A stretch of DNA of 64,000 nt from JASHUC01 sp963849095 (GTDB lineage: Bacteria > Pseudomonadota > Gammaproteobacteria > Steroidobacterales > Steroidobacteraceae), in the NCBI GenBank assembly GCA_963849095.1, contig CAWKGA010000003.1, forward strand, positions 124,001 through 188,000, in the 5' to 3' direction. This document shows positions 24,513 through 31,803 of the stretch, piece by piece. Each line of letters starts with the position of its first letter. Within the stretch, counting starts at the first letter, position 1. Below the pieces are notes generated by a model, which saw only the letters and a list, made by a program, of their open reading frames with translations, was not told the DNA's origin and did no database searches. A program made the translations under genes and the position numbers.

Positions 24513-25709
24513 ATGGAATCATCCCACCGCATTCTCACGACGCATGTCGGCAGCCTCATCCGGCCGCCGGAATTGGTCGAGTGGCTCATCAAGGAGCAGA
24601 ACGGAGTCCGCCTCGACCGCCGGCAGATGGACGCGTGCCTCGCAAAGTCCGTCGACGAAGTGGTCCGGCAGCAGGCCGAAGCGGGCATCGACATCGTGAG
24701 CGACGGCGAGTTCGGCAAATCGATCGCCTGGTCGATGTACGTGGTGAACCGGCTGGGCGGAATCGAGCTGCGCACGGACGTACAGCTCGATCCGGCGAAG
24801 GTATTCGGCGGCAAGGACCGCCACGACTTCCCGGAATTCTATGCGGAATACGAGGCGAGCGCGGGGCCGTTCGGTCTCGGCAAGCAACACCGGCCCCCGC
24901 CGGGAACCTTCGTCGTCGCCGGGCCCATCAAGTATACCGGCCATGCAGCCGTGCAAGCGGACATCGCGCGCCTGAAGAGCGCCATGAGCAAGTCCTCGGT
25001 CGCGCACGGATTCTTGCCCGTCGTGGCGCCGGTGAGCGCGAGCCCGTACCTAATCGATCGACACTACGGCCGAGAGGAAGCGCTCCTCTTCGGGCTGGCC
25101 GAAGCGTTGCACGACGAGTACGCCGCGATCGTCGAGGCCGGACTCATGGTTCAGATCGACGACGCCTTCCTCGCCTCCCAGTACGACGCGATGGTGCCGC
25201 CCAAGTCGCTCGAGGAGTATCGGCGCTGGGCGCAGATCGGCGTGGAGGCCCTCAATCACGCGCTGCGCGGCATTCCGGAAGACCGTGTTCGATATCACGT
25301 GTGCTGGGGCAGCTGGAACGGCCCGCACTGCAGCGACGTGCCGCTGAAGGAGATCGCCGACCTCATCCTGAAAGTGCGGGCCGGCGGCTACTCGCTCGAG
25401 ATGGCCAACCCCCGGCACGAGCACGAGTGGCGAGTGTGGGAATCGATCAAGCTTCCGGAAGGCAAGGTCCTGCTGCCGGGCGTCGTCGCGCACAGCACGA
25501 ACGTGGTCGAGCACCCGGAGCTCGTCGCCGAGAGAATCGCGAGGCTCGCCCGGCTCGTGGGACGCGAGAACGTCATCGCCAGCACGGACTGCGGGTTCGC
25601 CCAGGGTCCGCTCGCCCGCCGCGTCCATCCCTCGATCATGTGGGCGAAGCTCGCGGCGCTCGCCGAAGGCGCGCGCCTGGCGTCACGGTCGTTGTGGGGA
25701 ACCCGATGA
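24513..25709 (+). CDS. MetE-core-like zinc methyltransferase (cobalamin-independent methionine synthase family)
   Basis: A protein of about 398 residues covering only the C-terminal catalytic barrel of MetE. The zinc-type ligands are His and Cys in YHVCWGSWNGPH and the late Cys in STDCGF; D-G-E-F and the H-V-G-S-L start are also family features. Full-length MetE is about 750 residues, so this is the short archaeal-like or specialised class, whose methyl donor is often unknown. Position after an SDR suggests a role in demethylating a growth substrate rather than methionine synthesis. ATGs at 24498 and 24513 and a TTG at 24468 are all possible; 24513 has GGAG at good spacing. Confidence 0.82.
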   Translation: MESSHRILTTHVGSLIRPPELVEWLIKEQNGVRLDRRQMDACLAKSVDEVVRQQAEAGIDIVSDGEFGKSIAWSMYVVNRLGGIELRTDVQLDPAKVFGGKDRHDFPEFYAEYEASAGPFGLGKQHRPPPGTFVVAGPIKYTGHAAVQADIARLKSAMSKSSVAHGFLPVVAPVSASPYLIDRHYGREEALLFGLAEALHDEYAAIVEAGLMVQIDDAFLASQYDAMVPPKSLEEYRRWAQIGVEALNHALRGIPEDRVRYHVCWGSWNGPHCSDVPLKEIADLILKVRAGGYSLEMANPRHEHEWRVWESIKLPEGKVLLPGVVAHSTNVVEHPELVAERIARLARLVGRENVIASTDCGFAQGPLARRVHPSIMWAKLAALAEGARLASRSLWGTR

Positions 25710-26216
25710 AGGCTCGTAGGCGTTGACCAGCGCAACGTTCACCATGAGGCGGCGGAAGTAGCCGAGCATACGTCGATGTTCCGGGCGGGAGAAGCCGGTG
25801 AGGAGCAGCCGCTCTCGCGCAAGCGAGCTCACGACCACGCGATCGTGGAGTTCGCGGCCGGCCGCAGTGAGCCTGAGGTAGACCCGGCGGTTGTCCGCGC
25901 GATCGTTGCGCACTTGCACGTAGCCGCGGGTCTTCAGGGCCTGGATCGCCCGGCTCACGCTGCCTGCGGTCACGCCGGAGAGTTGTGCGATGTCGGTCGC
26001 GGTAATGCCCGGCTCCGCCGCGAGAAGCGCCATGACGCGCCATTGCATGATGCCAATGTGATAGTGGCGCATGTAAGCCTGCGAGGCGCTCGCCACGATC
26101 TTGTTGCCGATGGCGATCATCAGGAACGTCACACTGGAAGCGCGATTCAGATGCAAGCCGTTCCAAGACGCTGTCTGCCTCCGGCTTGGAGCCCGGCTAC
26201 GTCCTTTGGCGGTCAT
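25683..26216 (-). CDS. MarR-family transcriptional regulator
   Basis: A 177-residue winged-helix protein. The recognition region reads T-A-T-D-I-A-Q-L-S-G-V-T-A-G-S-V-S-R, the wing N-D-R-A-D-N-R-R-V-Y-L-R-L-T, both classic for MarR proteins. These usually repress a neighbouring operon until a phenolic or aromatic ligand binds. It overlaps the MFS gene by 4 bp (ATGA) and is the last gene of the dioxygenase-MFS operon. A candidate operator lies before that operon. The 3' end overlaps the convergent MetE-like gene by 27 bp. Confidence 0.87.
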   Translation of the reverse strand: MTAKGRSRAPSRRQTASWNGLHLNRASSVTFLMIAIGNKIVASASQAYMRHYHIGIMQWRVMALLAAEPGITATDIAQLSGVTAGSVSRAIQALKTRGYVQVRNDRADNRRVYLRLTAAGRELHDRVVVSSLARERLLLTGFSRPEHRRMLGYFRRLMVNVALVNAYEPSSGSPQRP

Positions 26217-27655
26217 ATCAGCGCGAGCGGACGGCGCAACGTCTCGACGCCAAGCAAGCTGTAGCTCAATCCGACGATCAGGCAGCACGCCGCCAGGAAC
26301 AGAAATGCCGGCCGAACGGCGTGCTCGGTCGCTTGCGGGGTCACGAGATTGCCGCTGCCGGCGATGATGCCGAGCGCGAGCGGACCCAAAATCTTGCCCG
26401 CGCCGGCCGCCGAGGCGGACACTCCCATCGCCTGCGCGCCGATTCTCACGGGGTAGAGCTCTGCCGCATACGTGATGAGGTTCGAGTATCCGCCATCGTA
26501 GAAGAAATGTCCGAGCAGCAGAAAAGCGAAGAACAGCGACAGCCCGGCCCAGTCGGCCGAATGGAACACCGCGGCGAGCGCGAGCATCGCCGCGCCGCCA
26601 AACCCGACGAGCCGTCCGGAGGGCACACGGCCTATCCAGTGCGGCAGGAGCGTGAATACGGTGCGCCCGAGCAGGCCCGAGAGGCTGATGGCGATGAAGT
26701 AGCCGGCCGCGCGCTGGGTGGAGATCCTGAGGATCTGCGCGAGTATCGTCGGACCCCAGAGCAGCACGCCGGAGAGCGCCGCCCCAAGGCCCAGCTGGAC
26801 CCAGACGATGAGCCAGAAGCGGCGCTGGTCCCGCACCACATCGAGAAGCGAGATGGTCCCCCGCGCGGCCGCGTGAGGGACCCTCGCAAAGTACGTGGCC
26901 GCGGCGGGCATCCTCAACATCGAGGCCGCCGAGCGCCTCGCCTGTTCCAGGCGGCCGGTCGCGATGAGCCACCTCGCCGATTCCGGAGCGATGCAGCCGA
27001 TGGCCACGACCAGCACGATCGGGACGAAACCGAGCGCCGCCGTCCCGCGCCAGCCGAGCCGAGGGAAGAGGCTCGTCACGACCACGGAGGCGAGCAGCAA
27101 CCCGAGCCCGGCTGGAATGCCCATGCTGCTCGTGAGCAGCGTACGGCGGCGCAGCGGGGTATATTCGGTGACCAGCGCGAACTGGCTCGCCCCCGCGCCC
27201 CCGTAGCCGAATCCGACGAACAGGCGCAGCACGGCGAACAGCACCCAGTCTCCCTGCGGGACCCAGGCGATGGAGCCGGCGCACAGGCAGCAGAGCAGCG
27301 AGCTCGCGACGACGATGCGTTTCCTGCCCAGCCGATCGGCGAGCCAGCCGAAGGCGAGCGCGCCGACGATGGCCCCAACACCCGCGCTGAGCAGCATGAT
27401 CGTGCTCTCGCCGAAGGTGAGGCGCCACAGAGGCGCCAGCGCCGAGACGAGGTAGCCCACCACGAAGAAGTCGAACAGCTCGCAAACGAGCATCGACACG
27501 ATCAATCCGAAGGAGATCCAGTAGCGGGGCCGAAGTGTCGCGGTCTCGATGTGCTCGAGCAGGTCGAGCGGCCGATCCGCCCCGGCGGTCCCGCCGGAGG
27601 CGGCAGAAGCGGCCCGGGCTACGCCGTTGCCATCGGCGCCCGCGGCGCCCGTCAC
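26213..27655 (-). CDS. MFS transporter (AAHS/TfdK-like sugar-or-acid symporter)
   Basis: A 480-residue permease with 12 predicted helices. The signature G-W-L-A-D-R-L-G-R-K-R lies between helices 2 and 3, and P-E-S-A-R-W-L-I-A after helix 6. These fit the aromatic acid:H+ symporter/sugar porter branch. It likely imports the substrate of the upstream dioxygenase, as TfdK does for TfdA in 2,4-D catabolism. The analogy is inference. The GTG start overlaps the dioxygenase stop (GTGA). The much longer open frame upstream is out of frame with the dioxygenase and not used. Confidence 0.88.
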   Translation of the reverse strand: MTGAAGADGNGVARAASAASGGTAGADRPLDLLEHIETATLRPRYWISFGLIVSMLVCELFDFFVVGYLVSALAPLWRLTFGESTIMLLSAGVGAIVGALAFGWLADRLGRKRIVVASSLLCCLCAGSIAWVPQGDWVLFAVLRLFVGFGYGGAGASQFALVTEYTPLRRRTLLTSSMGIPAGLGLLLASVVVTSLFPRLGWRGTAALGFVPIVLVVAIGCIAPESARWLIATGRLEQARRSAASMLRMPAAATYFARVPHAAARGTISLLDVVRDQRRFWLIVWVQLGLGAALSGVLLWGPTILAQILRISTQRAAGYFIAISLSGLLGRTVFTLLPHWIGRVPSGRLVGFGGAAMLALAAVFHSADWAGLSLFFAFLLLGHFFYDGGYSNLITYAAELYPVRIGAQAMGVSASAAGAGKILGPLALGIIAGSGNLVTPQATEHAVRPAFLFLAACCLIVGLSYSLLGVETLRRPLALI

Positions 27656-28482
27656 GCGGGTCTCGCCGATTCCAGCACCACCATCCGGTGCATGACTCTG
27701 AGTTTGCCGTGATAGTCGTTCAAGGCCGTATGGAGCGAGCAGCGATTGTCCCAGATGCCGAAGGTGTCTTGCTGCCAGCGGTAGCGGATCTGGAACTCCG
27801 GCTGCGCCATGAACCGGCCGAGGTATTCCAGTATCGGGGCACTCTCGGCCTCGGTCATGCCCTCGAACTGCGGGACAAAGGACGGATTGATGTAGAGCAC
27901 CTTGCGCCCGCTCTCCGGGTGCGTGCGGATGCAGGGGTGGATGAACTCCCCCTCTATCTTCTTGCCCTTCCGGTTCGCCATCGTGTCGACATCGGTCAGG
28001 TAGCGGGGGTGAACACGGTGAACCGCGCGCATCCCGCCCAGCATGCGCTTCATGCCCTCCGACAGGGCGTCGTACGCCATGCATGTGTTGATGAACATCG
28101 TGTCGCCGCCGAACTCCGGCACCACTCGGGCGTACAGCGAGTTGGCCGACGACGGCCTCTCCAGGAACGTGAAATCCGCGTGCCAGCCATTGCCGAAGTT
28201 GACCGTCTCGCTCGGCTCCTTGCGCAGCTCGTGCACGTACGGGGAGCCCTCGACCGGGTGCAGATATGGGTGCACGAGCGGCTCCCCGAACCGGAGGACG
28301 AAGCGCTCGATGTCGGTGGCCTCGAGCCGCTGCCCTGGAAAGAACAGGGCAATGTGCTCGAGGAATGCGGCGTGGATCGCCTGCCAAGTGCCCGGATCGA
28401 GCTCGCGCGACAAATCGACGCCGAGGAGCTCCGCTCCGCCGGCGCCGGACAGGGGACGGACTTCGATACCGTTGCGGCTCAT
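27652..28482 (-). CDS. TauD/TfdA-family Fe(II)/2-oxoglutarate dioxygenase
   Basis: A 276-residue member of the TauD/TfdA family. Iron ligands are H101 and D103 in WHADFTF and the distal His in CSLHTALNDY, and R in MHRMVV binds the 2-oxoglutarate carboxylate. Relatives hydroxylate taurine, alkyl sulfates or aryloxyalkanoic acids, releasing sulfite or a phenol. The E-G-M-K-R segment and MFS/MarR neighbours favour an ether or phenoxy substrate, but this is not provable here. It is the first gene of a three-gene operon and is divergent from the second DUF6152 operon. Confidence 0.9.
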   Translation of the reverse strand: MSRNGIEVRPLSGAGGAELLGVDLSRELDPGTWQAIHAAFLEHIALFFPGQRLEATDIERFVLRFGEPLVHPYLHPVEGSPYVHELRKEPSETVNFGNGWHADFTFLERPSSANSLYARVVPEFGGDTMFINTCMAYDALSEGMKRMLGGMRAVHRVHPRYLTDVDTMANRKGKKIEGEFIHPCIRTHPESGRKVLYINPSFVPQFEGMTEAESAPILEYLGRFMAQPEFQIRYRWQQDTFGIWDNRCSLHTALNDYHGKLRVMHRMVVLESARPA

Positions 28483-28549
28483 GTGGCCTCCTCACCGCCC
28501 GAGATCCGGCGCTCGCGCCCGGCAGCGGCGGTATAGTGAATCCAATTAG

Positions 28550-28561
28550 TTGCCAACGCAA
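28550..28561. promoter_or_regulatory. TTGC-N4-GCAA inverted repeat, candidate MarR operator
   Basis: The 12-bp dyad TTGCCAACGCAA lies about 70 bp upstream of the dioxygenase start. It contains an overlapping 9-bp dyad GTTGCCAAC and sits beside a TATA-like ACTATACC on the minus strand. It is a plausible site for the MarR protein encoded at the end of the operon. The match is by position and symmetry only. Confidence 0.35.
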
Positions 28562-28611
28562 GCATCGCAGCGTCCCCTCGCACCGTCGCGTGGCGGCGTG
28601 CCGGCCGCACA

Positions 28612-28642
28612 TTGACAATACGTTGGGATGATCAAACAATAC
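28612..28642 (+). promoter_or_regulatory. direct repeat ACAATAC spaced 21 bp, overlapping possible -35
   Basis: Two identical copies of ACAATAC start at 28615 and 28636, exactly two helical turns apart. The first overlaps TTGACA, a consensus -35 hexamer at 28612. The repeats lie just upstream of the DUF6152 gene at 28680 and are candidates for a side-by-side dimeric activator site. The -10 hexamer is not clear. Confidence 0.3.
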
Positions 28643-28679
28643 AATCGTGCAACGGAATTACAGCAGCCTGGAGGTGGAC

Positions 28680-29111
28680 ATGCGTAGATTGGCGTCGATG
28701 CTGGGCATCATCGCGCTCGCCTGCGGCGGCTCTGCCAGGGCTCACCACTCCTTCGCGATGTTCGACATTCGCCAGGAGCAGACCCTGACGGGCACCATCA
28801 AGGAGTTCCAGTGGACGAATCCGCACACCTGGGTGTGGATCGACGTTCCGGCCGCGAGCGGCGGAGCCGTCGAGGAATGGGGCATCGAGGGGATGAGCCC
28901 CAACTTCCTCGGCCGCAGAGGCTGGACCCGCGACACCCTGAAGCCCGGCGACAAGGTGTCGATCGTCATCCATCCGGTCAAGGGCGGCCGCAAGGGCGGC
29001 TCGTTCCTGCGCGTCACGCTCGCGAACGGGACGGTCATGAATATGATGGGCGGAGGGGGCGCGGCCCAGGGGCCGGCCGGAGCGGCGCCCGGCGCGCCCA
29101 GGGCCAATTGA
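28680..29111 (+). CDS. DUF6152-family small periplasmic protein, second copy
   Basis: A 143-residue paralog of the protein at 20633. Its signal peptide ends A-R-A (19-21), so the mature N-terminus is again H-H-S-F. The conserved N-P-H is at 47-49 (WTNPHTW), and L-K-P-G-D-K-V follows near 92. A glycine/alanine-rich tail (MGGGGAAQGP) replaces the C-terminal strand of the other copy. GGAGG lies 5 bp before the ATG. It leads an operon with a secreted partner and an SDR. Metal binding by the N-terminal His is a hypothesis. Confidence 0.75.
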   Translation: MRRLASMLGIIALACGGSARAHHSFAMFDIRQEQTLTGTIKEFQWTNPHTWVWIDVPAASGGAVEEWGIEGMSPNFLGRRGWTRDTLKPGDKVSIVIHPVKGGRKGGSFLRVTLANGTVMNMMGGGGAAQGPAGAAPGAPRAN

Positions 29112-29143
29112 TAGCGAGCGCACGGCATAACCGGAGTGAACGA

Positions 29144-29956
29144 GTGCCAAGACTGATCCGAAGCTCGCGATACGGCCGGCAAGGGAGACGAGGCGGCATG
29201 GCGATCCTCGCCGTGGCGGCGCTCGGCATGCTGTGCACCGGCTCGTTCGCGGTGGCCGACGCTCAATCGCGGCCGCATCCCTTGACGTGGAACGAGATCG
29301 GTAAGCTCCCGGATTTCACGACCGGCATATGGGAAATGCCACTGACGCCGGCAGCCTTCAGGCCCCAGTCGCCGCCATCGCTCTCGCCCGCATACGCCGC
29401 CAAGGCCAAGGCCTACGCTGCTGCGCAAGCGACCGGGAGAAATCAGGAGTCCCCGGAAGCGAACTGCCTGCCGCCGGGCATGCCGATGATCATGAGCCAG
29501 CCCTACCCGATTCAGATCCTGTTCGGCCCGCGAGAGGTCACCGTCGACATCGAGGCTTTCATGCAGGTGCGCCACATCTACATGGACGGACGACCCCATC
29601 CGGCCGATCCCGACCCGACCTTCAACGGCCATTCGATCGGCCACTGGGAGGGCGGGACCCTGGTGGTGGACACCGTCGGCTTCGTTCCGTATACCCCGCT
29701 CGGGTTCAACTGGGGAATCGGCCACAGCGACAAGATGCACATCGTGGAGCGCTTCCGGCTCACCGCGCCCGATACTCTCGAGGTGGTGACCACCATCGAC
29801 GATCCGCTCGCCCTGGCCAAGCCATGGACCACGTCCAGGATCTTCAAACGCCACACGAATTGGACCATCGACGAATACATCTGCGAGCAGAACAACCGCA
29901 ATCAGGCCGACCAGAACGGCAAGGCCGGCATCGAGCTGACTCCGCCCAAACCATGA
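29144..29956 (+). CDS. secreted protein of unknown function, partner of second DUF6152
   Basis: A 270-residue protein with a signal peptide that needs the GTG start: the arginine-rich leader (VPRLIRSSRYGRQGRRG) precedes the hydrophobic core and A-D-A|Q cleavage. The later ATG at 29198 would remove all positive charge. The mature domain opens D-F-T-T-G-I-W-E and contains W-E-G-G-T-L-V-V-D-T-V-G-F, a pattern shared loosely with the product at 21078. It has one Cys in N-C-L-P-P-G. No enzyme motif is visible. It overlaps the following SDR gene by 4 bp. Confidence 0.65.
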   Translation: MPRLIRSSRYGRQGRRGGMAILAVAALGMLCTGSFAVADAQSRPHPLTWNEIGKLPDFTTGIWEMPLTPAAFRPQSPPSLSPAYAAKAKAYAAAQATGRNQESPEANCLPPGMPMIMSQPYPIQILFGPREVTVDIEAFMQVRHIYMDGRPHPADPDPTFNGHSIGHWEGGTLVVDTVGFVPYTPLGFNWGIGHSDKMHIVERFRLTAPDTLEVVTTIDDPLALAKPWTTSRIFKRHTNWTIDEYICEQNNRNQADQNGKAGIELTPPKP

Positions 29957-30708
29957 GCGGTCGGTTTGCCGGCAAAGTCGTCCTCGTCATCGGTGGCAGC
30001 AGCGGCATCGGCCTCGCATCCGCCACGGCGTTCGCCAGAGAGGGGGCGCACGTCATCGTTACAGGAAGAGCACCACAAACGCTGGCATCGGCCACCGCAC
30101 GGATCGCGCACGGGTCGCTCAGCGTCCAGGCCGATGTTGCGAATCTCGCAAGTCATGCCGAAGTGACGAAGACGGTCGCGGACCGATTCGGCCGCCTCGA
30201 CGTTCTGTTCATCAATGCCGGCGGCGGCACTGCTCTCAGGATCGAAGACTGCACCGAGGCGCATTGGAATTCGATGTTCGACGTGAATCTCAAAGGCATG
30301 TATTTCATGGTGCAGAAGGCGTTGCCGCTGATGCCGAAGGGATCGAGCATCGTGCTCACCTCCTCGCTTGCCGCGAGCAGGGCCCTGCCCGGGCTGTCGG
30401 TCTACGGCGCCGCCGAGGCCGGCGTGTCGTCCCTGGCACGCTCGCTCGGCGCGGAGCTGGTCGGCCGGGGAATACGCGTCAATGTCTTGAGCCCGGGGCC
30501 GATCGATACGGGATTGCTGGAGCGCGGCTCCGGGATACCCGCCGACATCTTGCCGGCCATGAAGCGGCAGATCGCGGCGCAGAATCCGATGCAGCGCTGG
30601 GGCATGGCCGAGGAAGTGGCGGGTCTCGTCCTGTTCCTGGCATCCGGTGACGCCTCGTTCATCACGGGCACCGACACCCTCGTTGACGGCGGCGTGGGCA
30701 GCTTCTAG
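29953..30708 (+). CDS. SDR-family protein with Glu in place of the catalytic Lys
   Basis: A 251-residue classical SDR by fold: cofactor loop IGGSSGIG (13-20), N-A-G (88-90), Ser pair in LTSSLAA (137-138). The active-site motif reads Y151-G-A-A-E155, so the Lys of Y-x-x-x-K is replaced by Glu (GAG at 30415-30417). That Lys normally lowers the Tyr pKa and binds the nicotinamide ribose. The protein may be non-catalytic, or the base may be a mutation or sequencing error (AAG to GAG). It is translationally coupled to the secreted protein before it. Confidence 0.8.
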   Translation: MSGRFAGKVVLVIGGSSGIGLASATAFAREGAHVIVTGRAPQTLASATARIAHGSLSVQADVANLASHAEVTKTVADRFGRLDVLFINAGGGTALRIEDCTEAHWNSMFDVNLKGMYFMVQKALPLMPKGSSIVLTSSLAASRALPGLSVYGAAEAGVSSLARSLGAELVGRGIRVNVLSPGPIDTGLLERGSGIPADILPAMKRQIAAQNPMQRWGMAEEVAGLVLFLASGDASFITGTDTLVDGGVGSF

Positions 30709-30753
30709 CGCTGGTACCATGGCGCGTGTTCCTCACCCCTGGAGCTCGCGACC

Positions 30754-30978
30754 ATGAAGATCAGCGCCCGCAACAGCCTCCCCGGCGTCGTTGAAGCCAT
30801 CGAGCGCGGCGCCGTCAACGCCGAGGTCACCCTCGAGATCGCTCCCGGAATCCGCATCGTCTCGATCATCACGAACCACGCCATCGACGATCTCGGATTG
30901 ACCGTCGGGCAGCGCGCCTACGCGGTCGTCAAGGCCTCGAGTGTGATGGTCGGCGTGGATCACCCGCCGAACCGGTGA
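30754..30978 (+). CDS. molybdopterin/molybdate-binding protein (TOBE/Mop)
   Basis: A 74-residue single-domain Mop protein: K-I-S-A-R-N at the start, I-x-x-G-A-V-N-A-E-V-T, and K-A-S-x-V-M-V-G-V near the end. Mop proteins form hexamers that store molybdate or tungstate in the cytoplasm. GGAG lies just upstream of the ATG. It stands alone on the plus strand between an SDR operon and the convergent msrA gene. No molybdate transporter is next to it. Confidence 0.85.
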   Translation: MKISARNSLPGVVEAIERGAVNAEVTLEIAPGIRIVSIITNHAIDDLGLTVGQRAYAVVKASSVMVGVDHPPNR

Positions 30979-31009
30979 CCTGCCGCCGGAATCGCCCGGC
31001 GCGCGCGCC

Positions 31010-31744
31010 TTACCTGTTTGCGGCAACCAGCACCGGCTGGCTCCGATACATCGTCGGGAGGAGCTTCCGCAGATTCTCGAGCTTCGGGATGTCGTTGTAG
31101 ACGATGTAGGGGTCATCCGGATTGTGGACCAGGAAGTCCTGGTGGTAGCCCTCGGCGCGATAGAAGGCCTTCAACGGATCGACGCGAGTGACGATCGGGC
31201 CGGAGAACACTCGTACCCGATCGAGCTGCGCGATGTACGCGAGCGCGATCTGGCGCTGGTTGGCATCGGCGTAGAAGATCTCCGAGCGATACTGCGTGCC
31301 CACGTCGGGCCCCTGCCGATTGAGCTCGGTCGGGTCGAGCGCCGCGGAGAAGAAGACGCGCAGGATCTGCCCGTAGGTGATCTCGCGGGGATCGAAGGTG
31401 ATCTGCACCGACTCGGCGTGGCCCGTCCTGCCGGTGCTCACCACTTCGTACTCGGCGGTGCTCGCCTGGCCGCCGGAATAGCCGGCCCAGACGCGCTCGA
31501 CGCCCCTCACGTGCTCGAAGACCGCTTGCACGCCCCAGAAGCAGCCGCCGGACAGCACGGCTGTTTGAGGCGGCCCGGCCGCCCTGGGATTGTCGAGCGC
31601 CGCGGCGGGCACCGCGACGCTCAACTGCGCCGCACGCGCCGCCCGCAAGCTCCAGAGGCTCGCGACGGCGATCCCTGCCAAGAGTACACACCAGGCCGCT
31701 TGGGGTGAGCGCCAGGGAATGAATGCCGGACGTCTCCTCGTCAT
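31010..31744 (-). CDS. msrA: periplasmic peptide-methionine (S)-S-oxide reductase MsrA
   Basis: A 244-residue MsrA with an N-terminal membrane/signal segment (about 14-38). The catalytic Cys68 lies in GCFWG, followed by GYSGG and the family motif YHQDFL near the C-terminus. It reduces the S-epimer of methionine sulfoxide in proteins, here outside the cytoplasm. It is downstream of dipZ and msrB on the same strand (59 bp from dipZ). DipZ can supply the electrons. No recycling Cys pair near the C-terminus is evident, so external reductant is probably direct. Confidence 0.92.
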   Translation of the reverse strand: MTRRRPAFIPWRSPQAAWCVLLAGIAVASLWSLRAARAAQLSVAVPAAALDNPRAAGPPQTAVLSGGCFWGVQAVFEHVRGVERVWAGYSGGQASTAEYEVVSTGRTGHAESVQITFDPREITYGQILRVFFSAALDPTELNRQGPDVGTQYRSEIFYADANQRQIALAYIAQLDRVRVFSGPIVTRVDPLKAFYRAEGYHQDFLVHNPDDPYIVYNDIPKLENLRKLLPTMYRSQPVLVAANR

Positions 31745-31803
31745 GCGTGTCTCCTCCGCCTTGGGGTGCGCGATCCGCTCAAGTCTACGTCCGTTGTGTC
31801 CGG

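Noticed and set aside
28612..28646. Full sigma-70 promoter from TTGACA to TACAAT
   Set aside because: The spacing is 22 bp, too long for a normal promoter.
30998..31009. Self-complementary GGCGCGCGCGCC between mop and msrA
   Set aside because: Low-complexity GC alternation; too short to claim a terminator or protein site.
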